From Filimonas lacunae (GTDB taxonomy: Bacteria > Bacteroidota > Bacteroidia > Chitinophagales > Chitinophagaceae), in NCBI RefSeq assembly GCF_002355595.1, contig NZ_AP017422.1, positions 7,382,823-7,446,822 of the forward strand: 64,000 nt of DNA, written 5' to 3'. This document shows, piece by piece, positions 12,101 through 20,400 of the stretch. The stretch's first letter is position 1; every line of letters begins with the position of its first letter. Position numbers and translations under genes: made by a program. A model generated the notes under the pieces. The model searched no databases and was not told the DNA's origin. It saw only the letters and a program-made list of their open reading frames with translations.

Positions 12101-13203
12101 GTATTAAAGGCGCTATGGTATTGGATAAAGGCAATTGGAATAATTTCTGGTTTGAGGGAGATGTGTTTGCCAATGGTATGACGGAAGATAAACCCACGCA
12201 TATGGGCTTTGAGGTGAAGGGCGACCTGGTGGCGAATAAAGCGGAGATTGGCGTGAAGAATATGCCTTTCCCCATGTTGCCTAATAGTGCCTTTAACCTT
12301 ACCTACGATTTTGAGAAAAAGGCAGTAGTGGGTTCGTTGCAGATTACTGACATGAAAACGCCGGCTGCCACTTTTGATGCGGCTGTAGAAATGTTGCTGG
12401 GTGGTATAGGGGAATGGTATTTCCTGGGTAGCGTAAATATTAAAGAACTGAGAATAGTTCCCTTCCCGCTGAATGGTGCAGGTGGAGCGTTTTGTGTGGG
12501 TAGCACTACTATTGATAATGAGAAGCTGCAGATTATTCAACCGGTATTTCATAATGGTATATTACCCAACGGTTTTAACAGCGACTTTGGTAAGATGAAC
12601 GGGGCATTGTTTGTGGCAGCAGTGGATGTAAAACTTCCATTGCCTACAGTAGACATTGACATTGCAGTGGCCAGTATAAAAATTGGATATGGGCTTTATG
12701 CCAATGCGTATGCCATGCTTTCGTTTGACGAAACCACGCCTACTGTAATAGGAGGTGTGAAAATTGGCGCTTATGTAAATGTGAATGGCGGAGCCAGTAT
12801 CGGTATTGCCTGTGCAGGCGTATCGTTAAGTGCAGAGATTAATGCACAGGGTAACCTTAAAATGATCTTGCCGGCCTTGAAGGGAATGGCAGGTTTTATT
12901 ACCAATCCTAAGGATTTGATTACGCAAAGTTATGTCAAGTTAAATGTGGAAATGATGGCCCAGTTGGGTGGATCGGCCTATGTGGGTTTTGGAGTATGTA
13001 ATTCCAGCTGTAAGTCGGTAAAAGTATGGGGTGTTACGGTGCCGCCGGGCTGTCATAAAGAGGGCATTGGCAAAACACTTACTTTGATTGGAGGTATAGA
13101 TATAGAAAAAAAAGAGAGTGCTACCAGTCCTAATCAGGCCTATCTCTATGTAAACTTATTGGACGAAAAATTCGGCACCACTATTAAATTACCTTATTTA
13201 TAA
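6133..13203 (+). CDS. Giant secreted surface protein, TANFOR-like N-terminus
   Basis: This 2356-residue protein has a signal peptide (about 1-23, ending PLAQ). Its N-terminal domain (about 24-165) resembles the TANFOR-type domain of large Bacteroidota surface proteins (from memory, moderate confidence). An Fn3-like segment follows (about 170-262), then several beta-sandwich segments including repeated carboxypeptidase-regulatory-like motifs (G/A-Y-x-L/F). One clear copy near 1280-1350 reads SGKVTQNGKPVKDARVYV. A Gly/Asn/Ser-rich linker (about 1355-1410) separates this from a long beta-rich C-terminal half. Near the C-terminus are three close cysteines (VCNSSC, PPGC). No hydrolase motif and no obvious C-terminal sorting domain were seen. 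It sits between a beta-barrel gene and an Fn3-like gene. I infer an adhesin, structural or polymer-interacting surface component; the function is unknown. Confidence 0.8.
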   Translation: MGYIKYVTGIVLLLLGFAKQPLAQVNITIGVTPPYSPYLSNYTSSDANKVFMTLQNTTNNTLQVRLAGSATGDNGIAIQSKPGFVSSQMITLAPFQVRQLNGSALSEILDLNNFDIKGIDRNTLARTLRLPEGNYSLCVQALDYNSGRLLSGAAPLGCALLTIAYPEPPVLVNPLPGDSVNAATPQTVIFNWMNPGAVPVGTEYTLQIQEMPARNANPNQVLDAASFPLLSQKVRTTSYVYNVGNLALKKDKYYAWRVVATDPSGRILFKNNGTSGAAVFKYGRAELRTTADSREEVTRPAIKMAGNSFSITGVLSYRFHSTADAASLPAAFNGVKADTLHLANEQLQLCYGLCTVAMSIKKTTMTQTVSRTTFKSLQLPEGAQVANVGKDSVKITYLHIDSIPVTGLPGGYGGMQPAGVAAGGLGQVIATTTTDSAGNYTFAATTTKRCYIAEASSSGTALIYCYYINIKNKHYSDPAKYIYVVDDEGGSYVNASAQMVFADNYKLSVRINRDKEFSADKGKQENVSLENKADDMVDIYVLRKGVKGGNAKGVGKYVPAGEGDNTGKILFASQADKKPTFTEWANYYIVAKKSALTQKVADYSNPNNFQAKADFYNLVNNLDNTENYYVYAEYKGASVYFDIKEYGYQPAGAIPEYRPLLVAGITSKSVELKPAYVSVKVKGVLKYQFKNTAPAPLANVNISFRSILWTMPDVSKGETGRQYDITNKNGENRVFATATTDKSGYFELNAGLVGYNDYSVGNALFLGLDQFITINNPYYGSPDKSFRFLAGNTYNVGELVARVKEYAFEPIMTGKNTQTNLKEKLAGQRVFLCRKASVKPQQWGIPANEGPQKNLPVKQLHDADNVLYNVIGYAESGSDGKVHFDNLVARDFNNANDQYYVYAESGITSSLNYSTQYGAPVSVSVFHKLVWPDYYPKQDFVFNKDIVSASHIYEAKSVELFAMAPYIEGGVYPQSNNSATALPGVTVRLYDMKKALPATKMETEIKENGVLGALLLESINGNIQIQETQVTGNDALFRFSDPTSQGKYKGWKLVTFSKNGFITGHKVIYSGSPMVAGVKETVKGFLLPPQLVHVKIKDAESGKPIAANVVVGDQFSWGSQKIKTTMDFFKNQYVTSSLGVDLTTPYGSVTFTVIPEDNVHYRTQTFTEKIKVPNFNGQATSPTQTLPDFEMYTRRNRISVCLLDAQTSKGLMGTVTIMDVPQSSNPAANPVLLLKDHCKDFSFEANIAYYRVQVASAGHVTKTLWVSNNSNDDIPKDLLIKLEPALTISGKVTQNGKPVKDARVYVQELSNVTEVYSDATGAYSLDGLPLNKSTVTISAVKTGLIGESKKVKLEGVSTNTSNGNSSGGNGAGVTGVAQNNYSVGGNIGTNINLSGAANNAKNATSSAAIQKENTQTVHFALTGNDKVDLSSLYGFPVEMEALTTGIKGTFATGSITVTGNSVFGIDAKAKHLHFTAVKLKDAPAPKKPLDGIDGQGVTKTKMQTESGEIPVDDDGVDVTVHGGYSAKLSGFNKGITITSYNKSDSKGTIRSTVTLNSNNLVGNVQWKGTVSLDAPQTEFKALSVSASDYKTQVDYNAYKAPNAYDKDYLINVPVANEIPVFASETALSNSITGNYTLESKAGGVHYTLNNIYRTEASNKSFIAKDGVHLMSVVHTKLENVASPDIKLNIGEVRVTDKAMSAIGGTTEVVIPLDNWRITSKSWYIQNGNLELTGNVEAGAITVPAKGLEIGETTIGFGDLELNNIQLAGVMKLNFNQSQTMVSFGFDKAAQYGTLYDKKYGCWSLSLLPKVADSSLTEIAGLPDLAYGDKLRIMNISLYSKGNESRIILKQAHPSLTLNNFSVFAPFEIENGKDYLKINGALNFSIPGFTGTDNAPYSLNYTAENGKLIHKHAAIAGLKMITNGIRVEFSIANQTFTGNRLELTGIIRDKVTNSPYGFTVKFVKYGATTRLDVDTTIKNTMNLGTGQQMRGIKGAMVLDKGNWNNFWFEGDVFANGMTEDKPTHMGFEVKGDLVANKAEIGVKNMPFPMLPNSAFNLTYDFEKKAVVGSLQITDMKTPAATFDAAVEMLLGGIGEWYFLGSVNIKELRIVPFPLNGAGGAFCVGSTTIDNEKLQIIQPVFHNGILPNGFNSDFGKMNGALFVAAVDVKLPLPTVDIDIAVASIKIGYGLYANAYAMLSFDETTPTVIGGVKIGAYVNVNGGASIGIACAGVSLSAEINAQGNLKMILPALKGMAGFITNPKDLITQSYVKLNVEMMAQLGGSAYVGFGVCNSSCKSVKVWGVTVPPGCHKEGIGKTLTLIGGIDIEKKESATSPNQAYLYVNLLDEKFGTTIKLPYL

Positions 13204-13214
13204 TCTTATAGTAT

Positions 13215-15215
13215 ATGGCTACCCGATATATATACATTTTCTTTTGTTTGCTGTTTTGCTTGCCGGCTATAGCACAGCAGAACGACGATAACTGTTTTGC
13301 CGGAAGTAATGCTGTGTTTGTTTATAACACGGTATTACCAGACACGGCAACGAACTCATTGTTATTATTTCAGCGCAGAGAGCGGGAAGGCAATACGGCG
13401 TGGGTTACCATACGGCGTTTTCATAATCCTGATAATGCCACGGATGTGCTGGCAAATTATGAAGAAGCCCGGCAGTTGCTGCCCGGTTTTGAACAGCAAC
13501 TGGATGTAGCAGAAGCATGGCGCAAATGGAAGCGGTATGGCACTTTTGATTCGCTGTTAAATGAAGTGGGCTTTTTGCCCGGGCAACTGGCTTTTCATAT
13601 TGTACTGGCCGATACCACTGTGAAGGCTGGCAGCACGTATCAATATCGCATTATCAAAGAAACAGAAACTGCTATCGGGGCAGAAGAGCGTGCGGGCAAC
13701 TGGGTTTCCTTTCCTGCAAGACTACAAACGCCAGCTCCCCGTTTTTTACGCCGCCAGGCAGAGCGTGATGCTGTTATGTTGCAATGGTACGTAACAGGTG
13801 CCATGCCTGTACAGCGCTTCCAGGTATACAGGGCTGAAGGGAATGATAACACCTTTGAACTACTGGATTGTATGACGGGCGCAGTGCAGAAGGGAGATAC
13901 TTTGATCTATAACATGCAGGATAATAAAGCGGTGTTCAGTGAAATGTACCGGTATTATATTGTGCCGCTGAATGCTTTTGGTGGCGGAGGCAATATCGTG
14001 TCGGACACAGTACCGGCAACTTGTATGAATCCCAATGAACTGCTTACTCCGCAATTTGTGCGTGCCGATGCCAATACAGACAAGCAAGCCATCATGGTAC
14101 ATTACCTGTTGCCAGATCCCGGTTATATAGGTAGTGTGCATATCATGCGCAGCAATTCGTTCAGCACTGGTTTTGAAGAAGTGGGTATTACGGGGCCGGC
14201 AGATACTCTGTTTGCTGATTACCGCATAGTGCCTGGTAAAAAATATTACTATTACCTGCAGATGACAGATAAGATGGGACGTAACAGTGCCCGAAGTGTG
14301 AAAACATTTGGTATGCTGCAGGATACCACTAACGATGCGCCTGCCCGTTTTGTAACTGCGACGCGTATACGTGAAGGGGTGTTGGTAAGCTGGCAGAACG
14401 CGCCGGATACCAGTGTTATCAGCGGGTATTATATATATCGTAAAGCTTCCGGTAGTGAGCGGTTTGAAAGAATAAGCGAATTGTTGCCAGTGCGGGATTC
14501 CATTAATGAGTTTCTGGATAGCTCTACCTTGCTGCAATCAGCCACATTATACATGTATAGCGTGGTAAGTGAAAATTTGAGTAATAAGGTAAGTGCCTTT
14601 TCTGTACCTGCTTATGTAACAGGCAGGCAGCCGCAGGGAAAAAGAATACTGCTGTCGCCACGTGAAGTAAAGGTGCTGATGCAAAACCAGAAAGTGCGCC
14701 TGATATGGTATGATATGAAACTGATGGATAATAGCTTTGCCTTCTATAATATTTATCGTAAATCGGACAGGGATACTTCTTTCAGAGCAGTGGCTTTTCA
14801 TTATCCCGCTGAGTTTACATCCTTTATGGATTCTACCACAGAGCCAGGTATAAGTTATGTATATGCTATAGAGTGTGCGGATGAGGATAGCACTACAGGT
14901 GCACAAACCATTACCGCAAGAATAAATATTCCGTCGCAACCATTGCTGGCTCCGGAGCTGACAGCGAGTGCCAGCGAAAACAGCATACTACTCATCTGGC
15001 AACAAAATACAGATGCACGGGTAAGAGCCTATGGCGTGTATCGCTACACCCGTGGTAATGAGCCGGAAAAAATAGCTACGGTAAATGCAGAGATATTAAG
15101 CTTTGAGGATAGCAAGGCGGATAAAGGCAAAACTTATTATTACTATTTACAGCCAGACAAGGCGGATAACACGATGGAGGTGGTGATGAGTAATAAGGTA
15201 TATGTAGTATATTAA
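13215..15215 (+). CDS. Secreted multi-domain Fn3-like protein
   Basis: This 666-residue protein has a signal peptide (MATRYIYIFFCLLFCLPAIA, then QQ). At least four fibronectin-III-like modules follow, recognisable by recurring (L/V)xWQ or LIWY strands, (Y)xIYR(K/S) strands and YxYxxL ends (for example near residues 190, 290, 390, 490 and 590). No catalytic motif is visible. It starts only 11 bases after the giant surface protein gene and ends before a strong terminator, so it closes the three-gene operon begun at 4401. I infer that it binds the giant protein, the barrel or an extracellular polymer. It lacks a lipobox, so it is either free in the periplasm or exported further. Confidence 0.8.
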   Translation: MATRYIYIFFCLLFCLPAIAQQNDDNCFAGSNAVFVYNTVLPDTATNSLLLFQRREREGNTAWVTIRRFHNPDNATDVLANYEEARQLLPGFEQQLDVAEAWRKWKRYGTFDSLLNEVGFLPGQLAFHIVLADTTVKAGSTYQYRIIKETETAIGAEERAGNWVSFPARLQTPAPRFLRRQAERDAVMLQWYVTGAMPVQRFQVYRAEGNDNTFELLDCMTGAVQKGDTLIYNMQDNKAVFSEMYRYYIVPLNAFGGGGNIVSDTVPATCMNPNELLTPQFVRADANTDKQAIMVHYLLPDPGYIGSVHIMRSNSFSTGFEEVGITGPADTLFADYRIVPGKKYYYYLQMTDKMGRNSARSVKTFGMLQDTTNDAPARFVTATRIREGVLVSWQNAPDTSVISGYYIYRKASGSERFERISELLPVRDSINEFLDSSTLLQSATLYMYSVVSENLSNKVSAFSVPAYVTGRQPQGKRILLSPREVKVLMQNQKVRLIWYDMKLMDNSFAFYNIYRKSDRDTSFRAVAFHYPAEFTSFMDSTTEPGISYVYAIECADEDSTTGAQTITARINIPSQPLLAPELTASASENSILLIWQQNTDARVRAYGVYRYTRGNEPEKIATVNAEILSFEDSKADKGKTYYYYLQPDKADNTMEVVMSNKVYVVY

Positions 15216-15299
15216 TTACCTGGCAGGGCCTTTTGTCAATGAAAGCGGAGACGGGTATGTGGTGTTTTTCAAAGTATTGTCGATAGAATATGGGTGTTT

Positions 15300-15352
15300 T
15301 GCCCAATTATGTTCCGGATGAGTCAATTCTGTAGCATAATTGGGCATTTTTT
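15300..15352 (+). terminator. Rho-independent terminator of the surface operon
   Basis: A 12-bp perfect stem (TGCCCAATTATG at 15300-15311, CATAATTGGGCA at 15335-15346) has a 23-base loop and is followed by six T. It sits 85 bases after the Fn3-like gene. It lies inside any longer version of the sigma-factor reading frame starting at the GTG at 15294, which argues that the sigma gene starts later. Confidence 0.85.
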
Positions 15353-15380
15353 CTATCTTGCAAGGGAGAAAAAACTACAG

Positions 15381-15950
15381 GTGCCCGGAGTTCCCCACGA
15401 GTATAAGAAAATTGATCTTCAATTAATTGCGGAAGGTGATGAACGTGCCTTTTATGAATTTTATTTGCAATATACTGCCACCCTGCACACGTTTTTAAGA
15501 CGGCACTCCGGCCTGGAAGGATTAGAAGAAGATATTATCCAGGAAACATTTATCCGCGTATGGCTTTACCGGGACAGGTTGCCGGAGATAGAAAATGTAG
15601 CAGGATGGATTTATCGTATCGCCTCCCGGGTATACAGCGATCATCTGCAACGGGAAATAAAGCGCCGGCAGCGGAAAGAAGGTTTTGGCACTGCTTTATA
15701 TGATACAGAGCAAACCGATTCTACCGAGCGCACACATTTACAGCAACTTACCCTTCAACTTCACCGGGCGGTAGACTCCCTTTCCGAGCATCAGAAAAAA
15801 TTGTATTGGCTGAACAGAGAACAGCAGATGAAGCCGGCTGCTATAGCCGCTCATTTGAATATGCCTGTAGGAACGGTTAAAAATCAATTGTCAGCTGCAT
15901 TGCGTGAAATACGGGAACACATGATGGATGCAGGTTTTTCCAGCCTGTAA
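15381..15950 (+). CDS. ECF RNA polymerase sigma factor (FecI-like)
   Basis: This is a sigma-70 family ECF factor of about 189 residues. Region 2 is seen around FYEFYLQYTATLHTFL and EEDIIQETFIRVW, and region 4 around LSEHQKKLYWLNREQQMK and MPVGTVKNQLSAALREI, which carries the -35 recognition helix. I chose GTG at 15381 because the frame upstream runs through a terminator hairpin and lacks family similarity, and GGGAG lies about 12 bases before it. The first clear family residues come directly after this start. It is followed by a FecR-type anti-sigma gene and a SusC receptor with an STN domain, so it should be released on substrate signalling and transcribe the receptor operon. Confidence 0.9.
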   Translation: MPGVPHEYKKIDLQLIAEGDERAFYEFYLQYTATLHTFLRRHSGLEGLEEDIIQETFIRVWLYRDRLPEIENVAGWIYRIASRVYSDHLQREIKRRQRKEGFGTALYDTEQTDSTERTHLQQLTLQLHRAVDSLSEHQKKLYWLNREQQMKPAAIAAHLNMPVGTVKNQLSAALREIREHMMDAGFSSL

Positions 15951-16104
15951 CCGTGCTTTTGAAGGCTTCCCGAAAATTTTCTTAAAAAATTGATAAAAAA
16001 GTCGTGACGTTCTTACACGAGTGCTGTCTATTTTAATAGCACCGGGTACTACTGTTATGAAAATCTCCATTCAATGGTAGCCGGTGATATTTAAAATACA
16101 ACTG

Positions 16105-17280
16105 ATGGATCGTACAAGAATAGAATATCTGTTGGGGCGATTAAGTGCGGGCAAGCTGAATGAAGAGGAAATGGAGGAGTTGAATCAACTGGTGAGTGGT
16201 AAACAACGGGCTGATTTTGAAGCGCATGTAGCGGAGATGATGGCTGCTGAGGATAGGGGTGCTGCTTTAACTGACAATGTTTTGTATGATACCGTTTTTG
16301 AGAAAATAATGCAGGCTGATAAACCTGCAAGAGTGGTGAAAGCAAGCTTTTTCAGGAGAAATCAACGATGGCTTTCTGCAGCAGCTGTATTCCTGTTCTT
16401 AGTGGGAGGAACTTATTTGTTCTTCGGACATAACGGGGTGAAGTCGCCAACAGCATCTGTTACTTTGAAGAAACCAGAAAAAGAACCGGGTCGCAATACA
16501 GCCATTCTAACGCTGGCTGATAATTCTACGGTGGATCTTGGCAGTAACGGTGATAGGGTGATTGGGAATCAGGGAGGTGCGCAGGTGTTGATGAAGGATG
16601 GAAAGCTGGCTTATAAACAAAATGCTGCCGGTGCTGCTGTGGCGTATAACAGCATTACCACACCACGGGGTGGTGAGTTTTTTATCACGCTTTCAGATGG
16701 AACCAGGCTTTGGATGAATGCTTCTTCTGTTATCCGCTTTCCTACGGCATTTACGGGTGCTACAAGGGTAGTGGAGTTGGAGGGGGAAGCTTATTTTGAA
16801 GTGGCAGAAGACAAAGCTCATCCTTTTGAAGTGAAGATGGGAGATAGATCGGTGCAGGTGCTAGGAACAGCGTTTAACGTGATGGCATACAGTGATGAAG
16901 CCAGCATGATTACTACACTGGTGGAGGGAGCTGTTAAAGTGTCTTCTGCCGACCGGTCTTCTAAAATACTCAATCCGGGACAGCACGCGGTGATACATCA
17001 CCAGGCACCTGGTATTGAAGTGGAGACGGCGGATGTAGAGGAAGAGACTGCCTGGAAAAATGGCCGCACCTATTTTAATGGAGCAGATGTTGCGCAAATT
17101 ATGCGGCAGGTATCCAGGTGGTACAACGTAGATGTTCGATATGAAGGAGAAGTACGCCAGCTTAAGTTTACGTGTACGGTATCCCGCAAAGATAAATTAA
17201 GCAAACTACTGCAACTGCTGGAGATGACAGGAACTGTACATTTTAGCATGGAGGGTAATGTAATTGTTGTTCGCTCTTAA
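16105..17280 (+). CDS. FecR-family anti-sigma factor
   Basis: This protein has about 391 residues when started at the ATG at 16105 (MDRTRIEYLLGR); an in-frame GTG 21 bases upstream is less likely. It has a cytoplasmic N-terminal sigma-binding part, one membrane helix (about residues 85-105, ending FLFLVGGTYLFF), a periplasmic FecR domain (TPRGGEFFITLSDGTRLWMN, then VELEGEAYFEVAED and VQVLGTAFNVMAY) and a C-terminal DUF4974-like domain (VSRWYNVDVRYEGEV) expected to contact the STN domain of the receptor. It lies between its sigma factor and the STN-SusC gene, the classic trans-envelope signalling order. Confidence 0.95.
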   Translation: MDRTRIEYLLGRLSAGKLNEEEMEELNQLVSGKQRADFEAHVAEMMAAEDRGAALTDNVLYDTVFEKIMQADKPARVVKASFFRRNQRWLSAAAVFLFLVGGTYLFFGHNGVKSPTASVTLKKPEKEPGRNTAILTLADNSTVDLGSNGDRVIGNQGGAQVLMKDGKLAYKQNAAGAAVAYNSITTPRGGEFFITLSDGTRLWMNASSVIRFPTAFTGATRVVELEGEAYFEVAEDKAHPFEVKMGDRSVQVLGTAFNVMAYSDEASMITTLVEGAVKVSSADRSSKILNPGQHAVIHHQAPGIEVETADVEEETAWKNGRTYFNGADVAQIMRQVSRWYNVDVRYEGEVRQLKFTCTVSRKDKLSKLLQLLEMTGTVHFSMEGNVIVVRS

Positions 17281-17352
17281 CCAAAACAAACTATACTGAT
17301 ACATTCAAATGAGAAAACAAACAGAGTACAAATAAAGCCCTTATATAAATAG

Positions 17353-17378
17353 GCCAGTAATGGTGGAACATTACTGGC
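17353..17378 (+). promoter_or_regulatory. 10-bp perfect hairpin between fecR and susC
   Basis: GCCAGTAATG (17353-17362) pairs exactly with CATTACTGGC (17369-17378) across a 6-base loop. It is 72 bases after the fecR stop and 63 bases before susC. No T-run follows, so it is not a standard terminator. It may partially stop read-through, protect RNA ends or bind protein. Confidence 0.5.
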
Positions 17379-17441
17379 TTGTAACGTGGGCCGAACAGTC
17401 GACTTGAACATTTCAAAAGTTAAACCCAACACAACAAAAGT

Positions 17442-20400
17442 ATGAAATTAACTGCTTATGGGATCGTTGTGCCCCTACTGCGACGATTACCGTATCAAAC
17501 TATGCGGATTATGAGACTCGTATTACTATTGACTACTGTTGCCTCTCTACAGGTTTCGGCAAAAGGATTGTCTCAAAATGTTACCATCCGGTTGAAGAAT
17601 GCCCCTATAGAAAAGGCGTTCCTGGAAATGCGGAAACAAACCGGCTTTCAGTTTGTGTACAACACAGTGATGCTGCAACAGGCCGGCAATGTGAATCTTT
17701 CGGTAACAGGGATGCCATTGGAAAAGGCGTTAAAACTTGCCCTGTCTGGTAAGTCGCTTTCTTATGCCATTGTGGACAGTGTGGTGGTGATAAAAGCATT
17801 GACCATGCATTACGATGCTCCCCTGGTACTGAATGCAGCAGCCAATAACATTGGCGTATCGGGAGTGGTAAAGGATGCGGAGGGTACTCCCTTGCAGGAT
17901 GTTTCTGTAATGGTAAAAGGAACTAAAAACATCACCACTACTGATAAAGAAGGCAGGTTTGAATTCAAATCCATTAGTGAAAATTCCATACTGGTATTTA
18001 ATGCTGTTGGCTTTGTGGCTAAAGAAGTAAAGCTGGGGGCTACCACAGAAAAGATTGCTGTAGAACTGAAAGCTACAGAGAATAAACTGTCAGAGGTGGT
18101 GGTATCTACCGGTTACCAGAATCTTAACCAGAAATTATTTACCGGTGCCACTGTTAAACTGAATGCTAAAGATGCCCAACGTAGTGGTATTCCTGATGTT
18201 TCCAGGATGCTGGAAGGACAGGTTGCCGGTGTATCTGTTCAAAACGTTTCCGGAACTTTTGGTGCAGCTCCTAAAATAAGAGTAAGAGGTGCCACTTCAC
18301 TGTCAGGTGATAACAAGCCTTTGTGGGTAGTGGATGGGATTATATTGGAAGATATAGTGAACATCTCTAACGAGGCGCTTTCTACCGGTGATGCCAACAC
18401 GCTGATTGGTTCTTCTGTGGCTGGCTTAAGTCCGGACGACATTGAATCATTTACTATATTAAAGGATGCTGCTGCTACTGCATTATATGGTGCAAGGGCG
18501 ATGAACGGGGTAATTGTGGTAACTACCAAAAAAGGCCGTAATACGCAGGGAAAGGCTAATATGAATTACTCCGGAAACTTTACTACTTATTTAAAGCCTA
18601 GCTATAGCCAGTTTGATATCATGAATTCGGCCGATCAGATGTCGGTTATGATTGAGATGGAAAACAAGGGGTATCTGCGGCCAGCTTCTGTAGCTACTCC
18701 TCAGAATGGAGGTATCTTTTATAAGTTATATAACCAGATGTATAATTATGATGCAGGGTCTGATTCCTGGGCATTGAGTAACGATCAGAATCTTGCTGGC
18801 CGCAATAGCTTTTTGCAGCGGTATGCCAGGGCGAATACAGATTGGTTTAATGTACTGTTTAAAAACTCATTGATGCAGGAACATGCCATAAGTGTAACTG
18901 CAGGAACGGATAAATTTCAGAACTATTTTTCCAGCAGCTACATGCACGATAACGGGCAAACGTTGGGTGATGCGGTAACCCGGTATACTGCTAATAACAG
19001 AACTACTATTAAGGTTAACAATAAGCTGAGTATAGAATTTCTTACCAATGCATCGGTAAGGAATCAAAGAGCGCCCGGAACGCTTACCCGCCAGTCTGAT
19101 GCTGTGTATGGAGCTTATTCCAGGTCTTTCGACATTAATCCTTACACGTATGCCATCAACACCAGCAGGATGATCACTCCTTATGATCAAAAGGGCGATC
19201 TGGAGTATTTTGTTATGAACTGGGCTCCTTTCAATATTGTGAATGAGCTTAATAATAATTACCTGAAGTTGCAAATGATGGATATTAAAATTCAGGGCGG
19301 ATTGAAATACAAGATTACCCCTGAGTTGCAATATTCCATTGACGGTGCGTATCGCTTTGCGCAAACAACCAGGAATCATTATATAAAGGCATCGTCTAAC
19401 ATGGCTGCTGCGTTCAGGGCATATAGCAGCACCAGTGTAGTGGACGACAATACTTATCTCTACGACGATCCGGATAATAACGAATTACCTGTGGTGGTTT
19501 TGCCGGATGGCGGCTTCTTTAATACGTATGAAAATAAAATCTCCAATTACTACGTACGTAATAACCTGGAGTACGACAAAACGATTAAGGACCATAAGTT
19601 TAACCTGTTTGCTTCTATGGAAGCGCGTACTGCAGACAGGCAGAATTATAATTTTGATGGTGTTGGCTACGATTACGAGAACGGCGGTGTGGTAAATGTC
19701 AATTACCGTTACTTTAAAAAGGCAACAGAAGGCGGTGACGCTTATTTTGCGATGTCTAACAGCTACGACCGTTTTCTGGCTTACATGTTCAGAGGTGCTT
19801 ATAACTACAATGGCAAGTATAGTTTCAACTTCACTACCCGTATGGATGGTTCCAATAAAATGGGTAAGTCGGAACAGGCAAGATGGTTGCCCACCTGGAA
19901 CGTGTCCGGAGCCTGGGATATTGATAATGAAAAATTCTTTAAACCCGGCAAGGTATTGTCTTCGGTAAGGCTGAGGGCTACTTATGGATTAGTGGGTAAT
20001 ATTGGAAACGCCAGTAATACTGCTGCTCTTTATTATAACCGTGTGGCGTACCGACCTTATGAAACAGAAAAAGAGACGCAAACCTATATTTCATCACTGG
20101 CCAATACTGATTTAACGTGGGAGAAGACGAATGAAGTAAACATAGGTACCGACCTGGGTTTATTTAATGGTAATGTAAATGTTACTATTGACTGGTATAA
20201 CAGGAAAATTCATGACTTAATCAGCGATGTTCAAACGTCTGGTATTGGTGGGGAAGATACCAAAACCATTAATAATGGTACCATGGATGCGCATGGTCTG
20301 GAGTTTACCATTGGTGGGGCACCTGTAAAAAATTCCCGTCCCGACGGTTTCAGGTGGCGTACTCAACTGAACTGGGCTATCAACAAGAACAAGATCACCC

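Noticed and set aside
13860-14537. 225-codon minus-strand frame
   Set aside because: Antisense shadow of the Fn3-like gene, no recognisable domain.
16084-16104. Upstream GTG start for FecR
   Set aside because: ATG at 16105 gives the usual family N-terminus; the extra seven residues are not typical.
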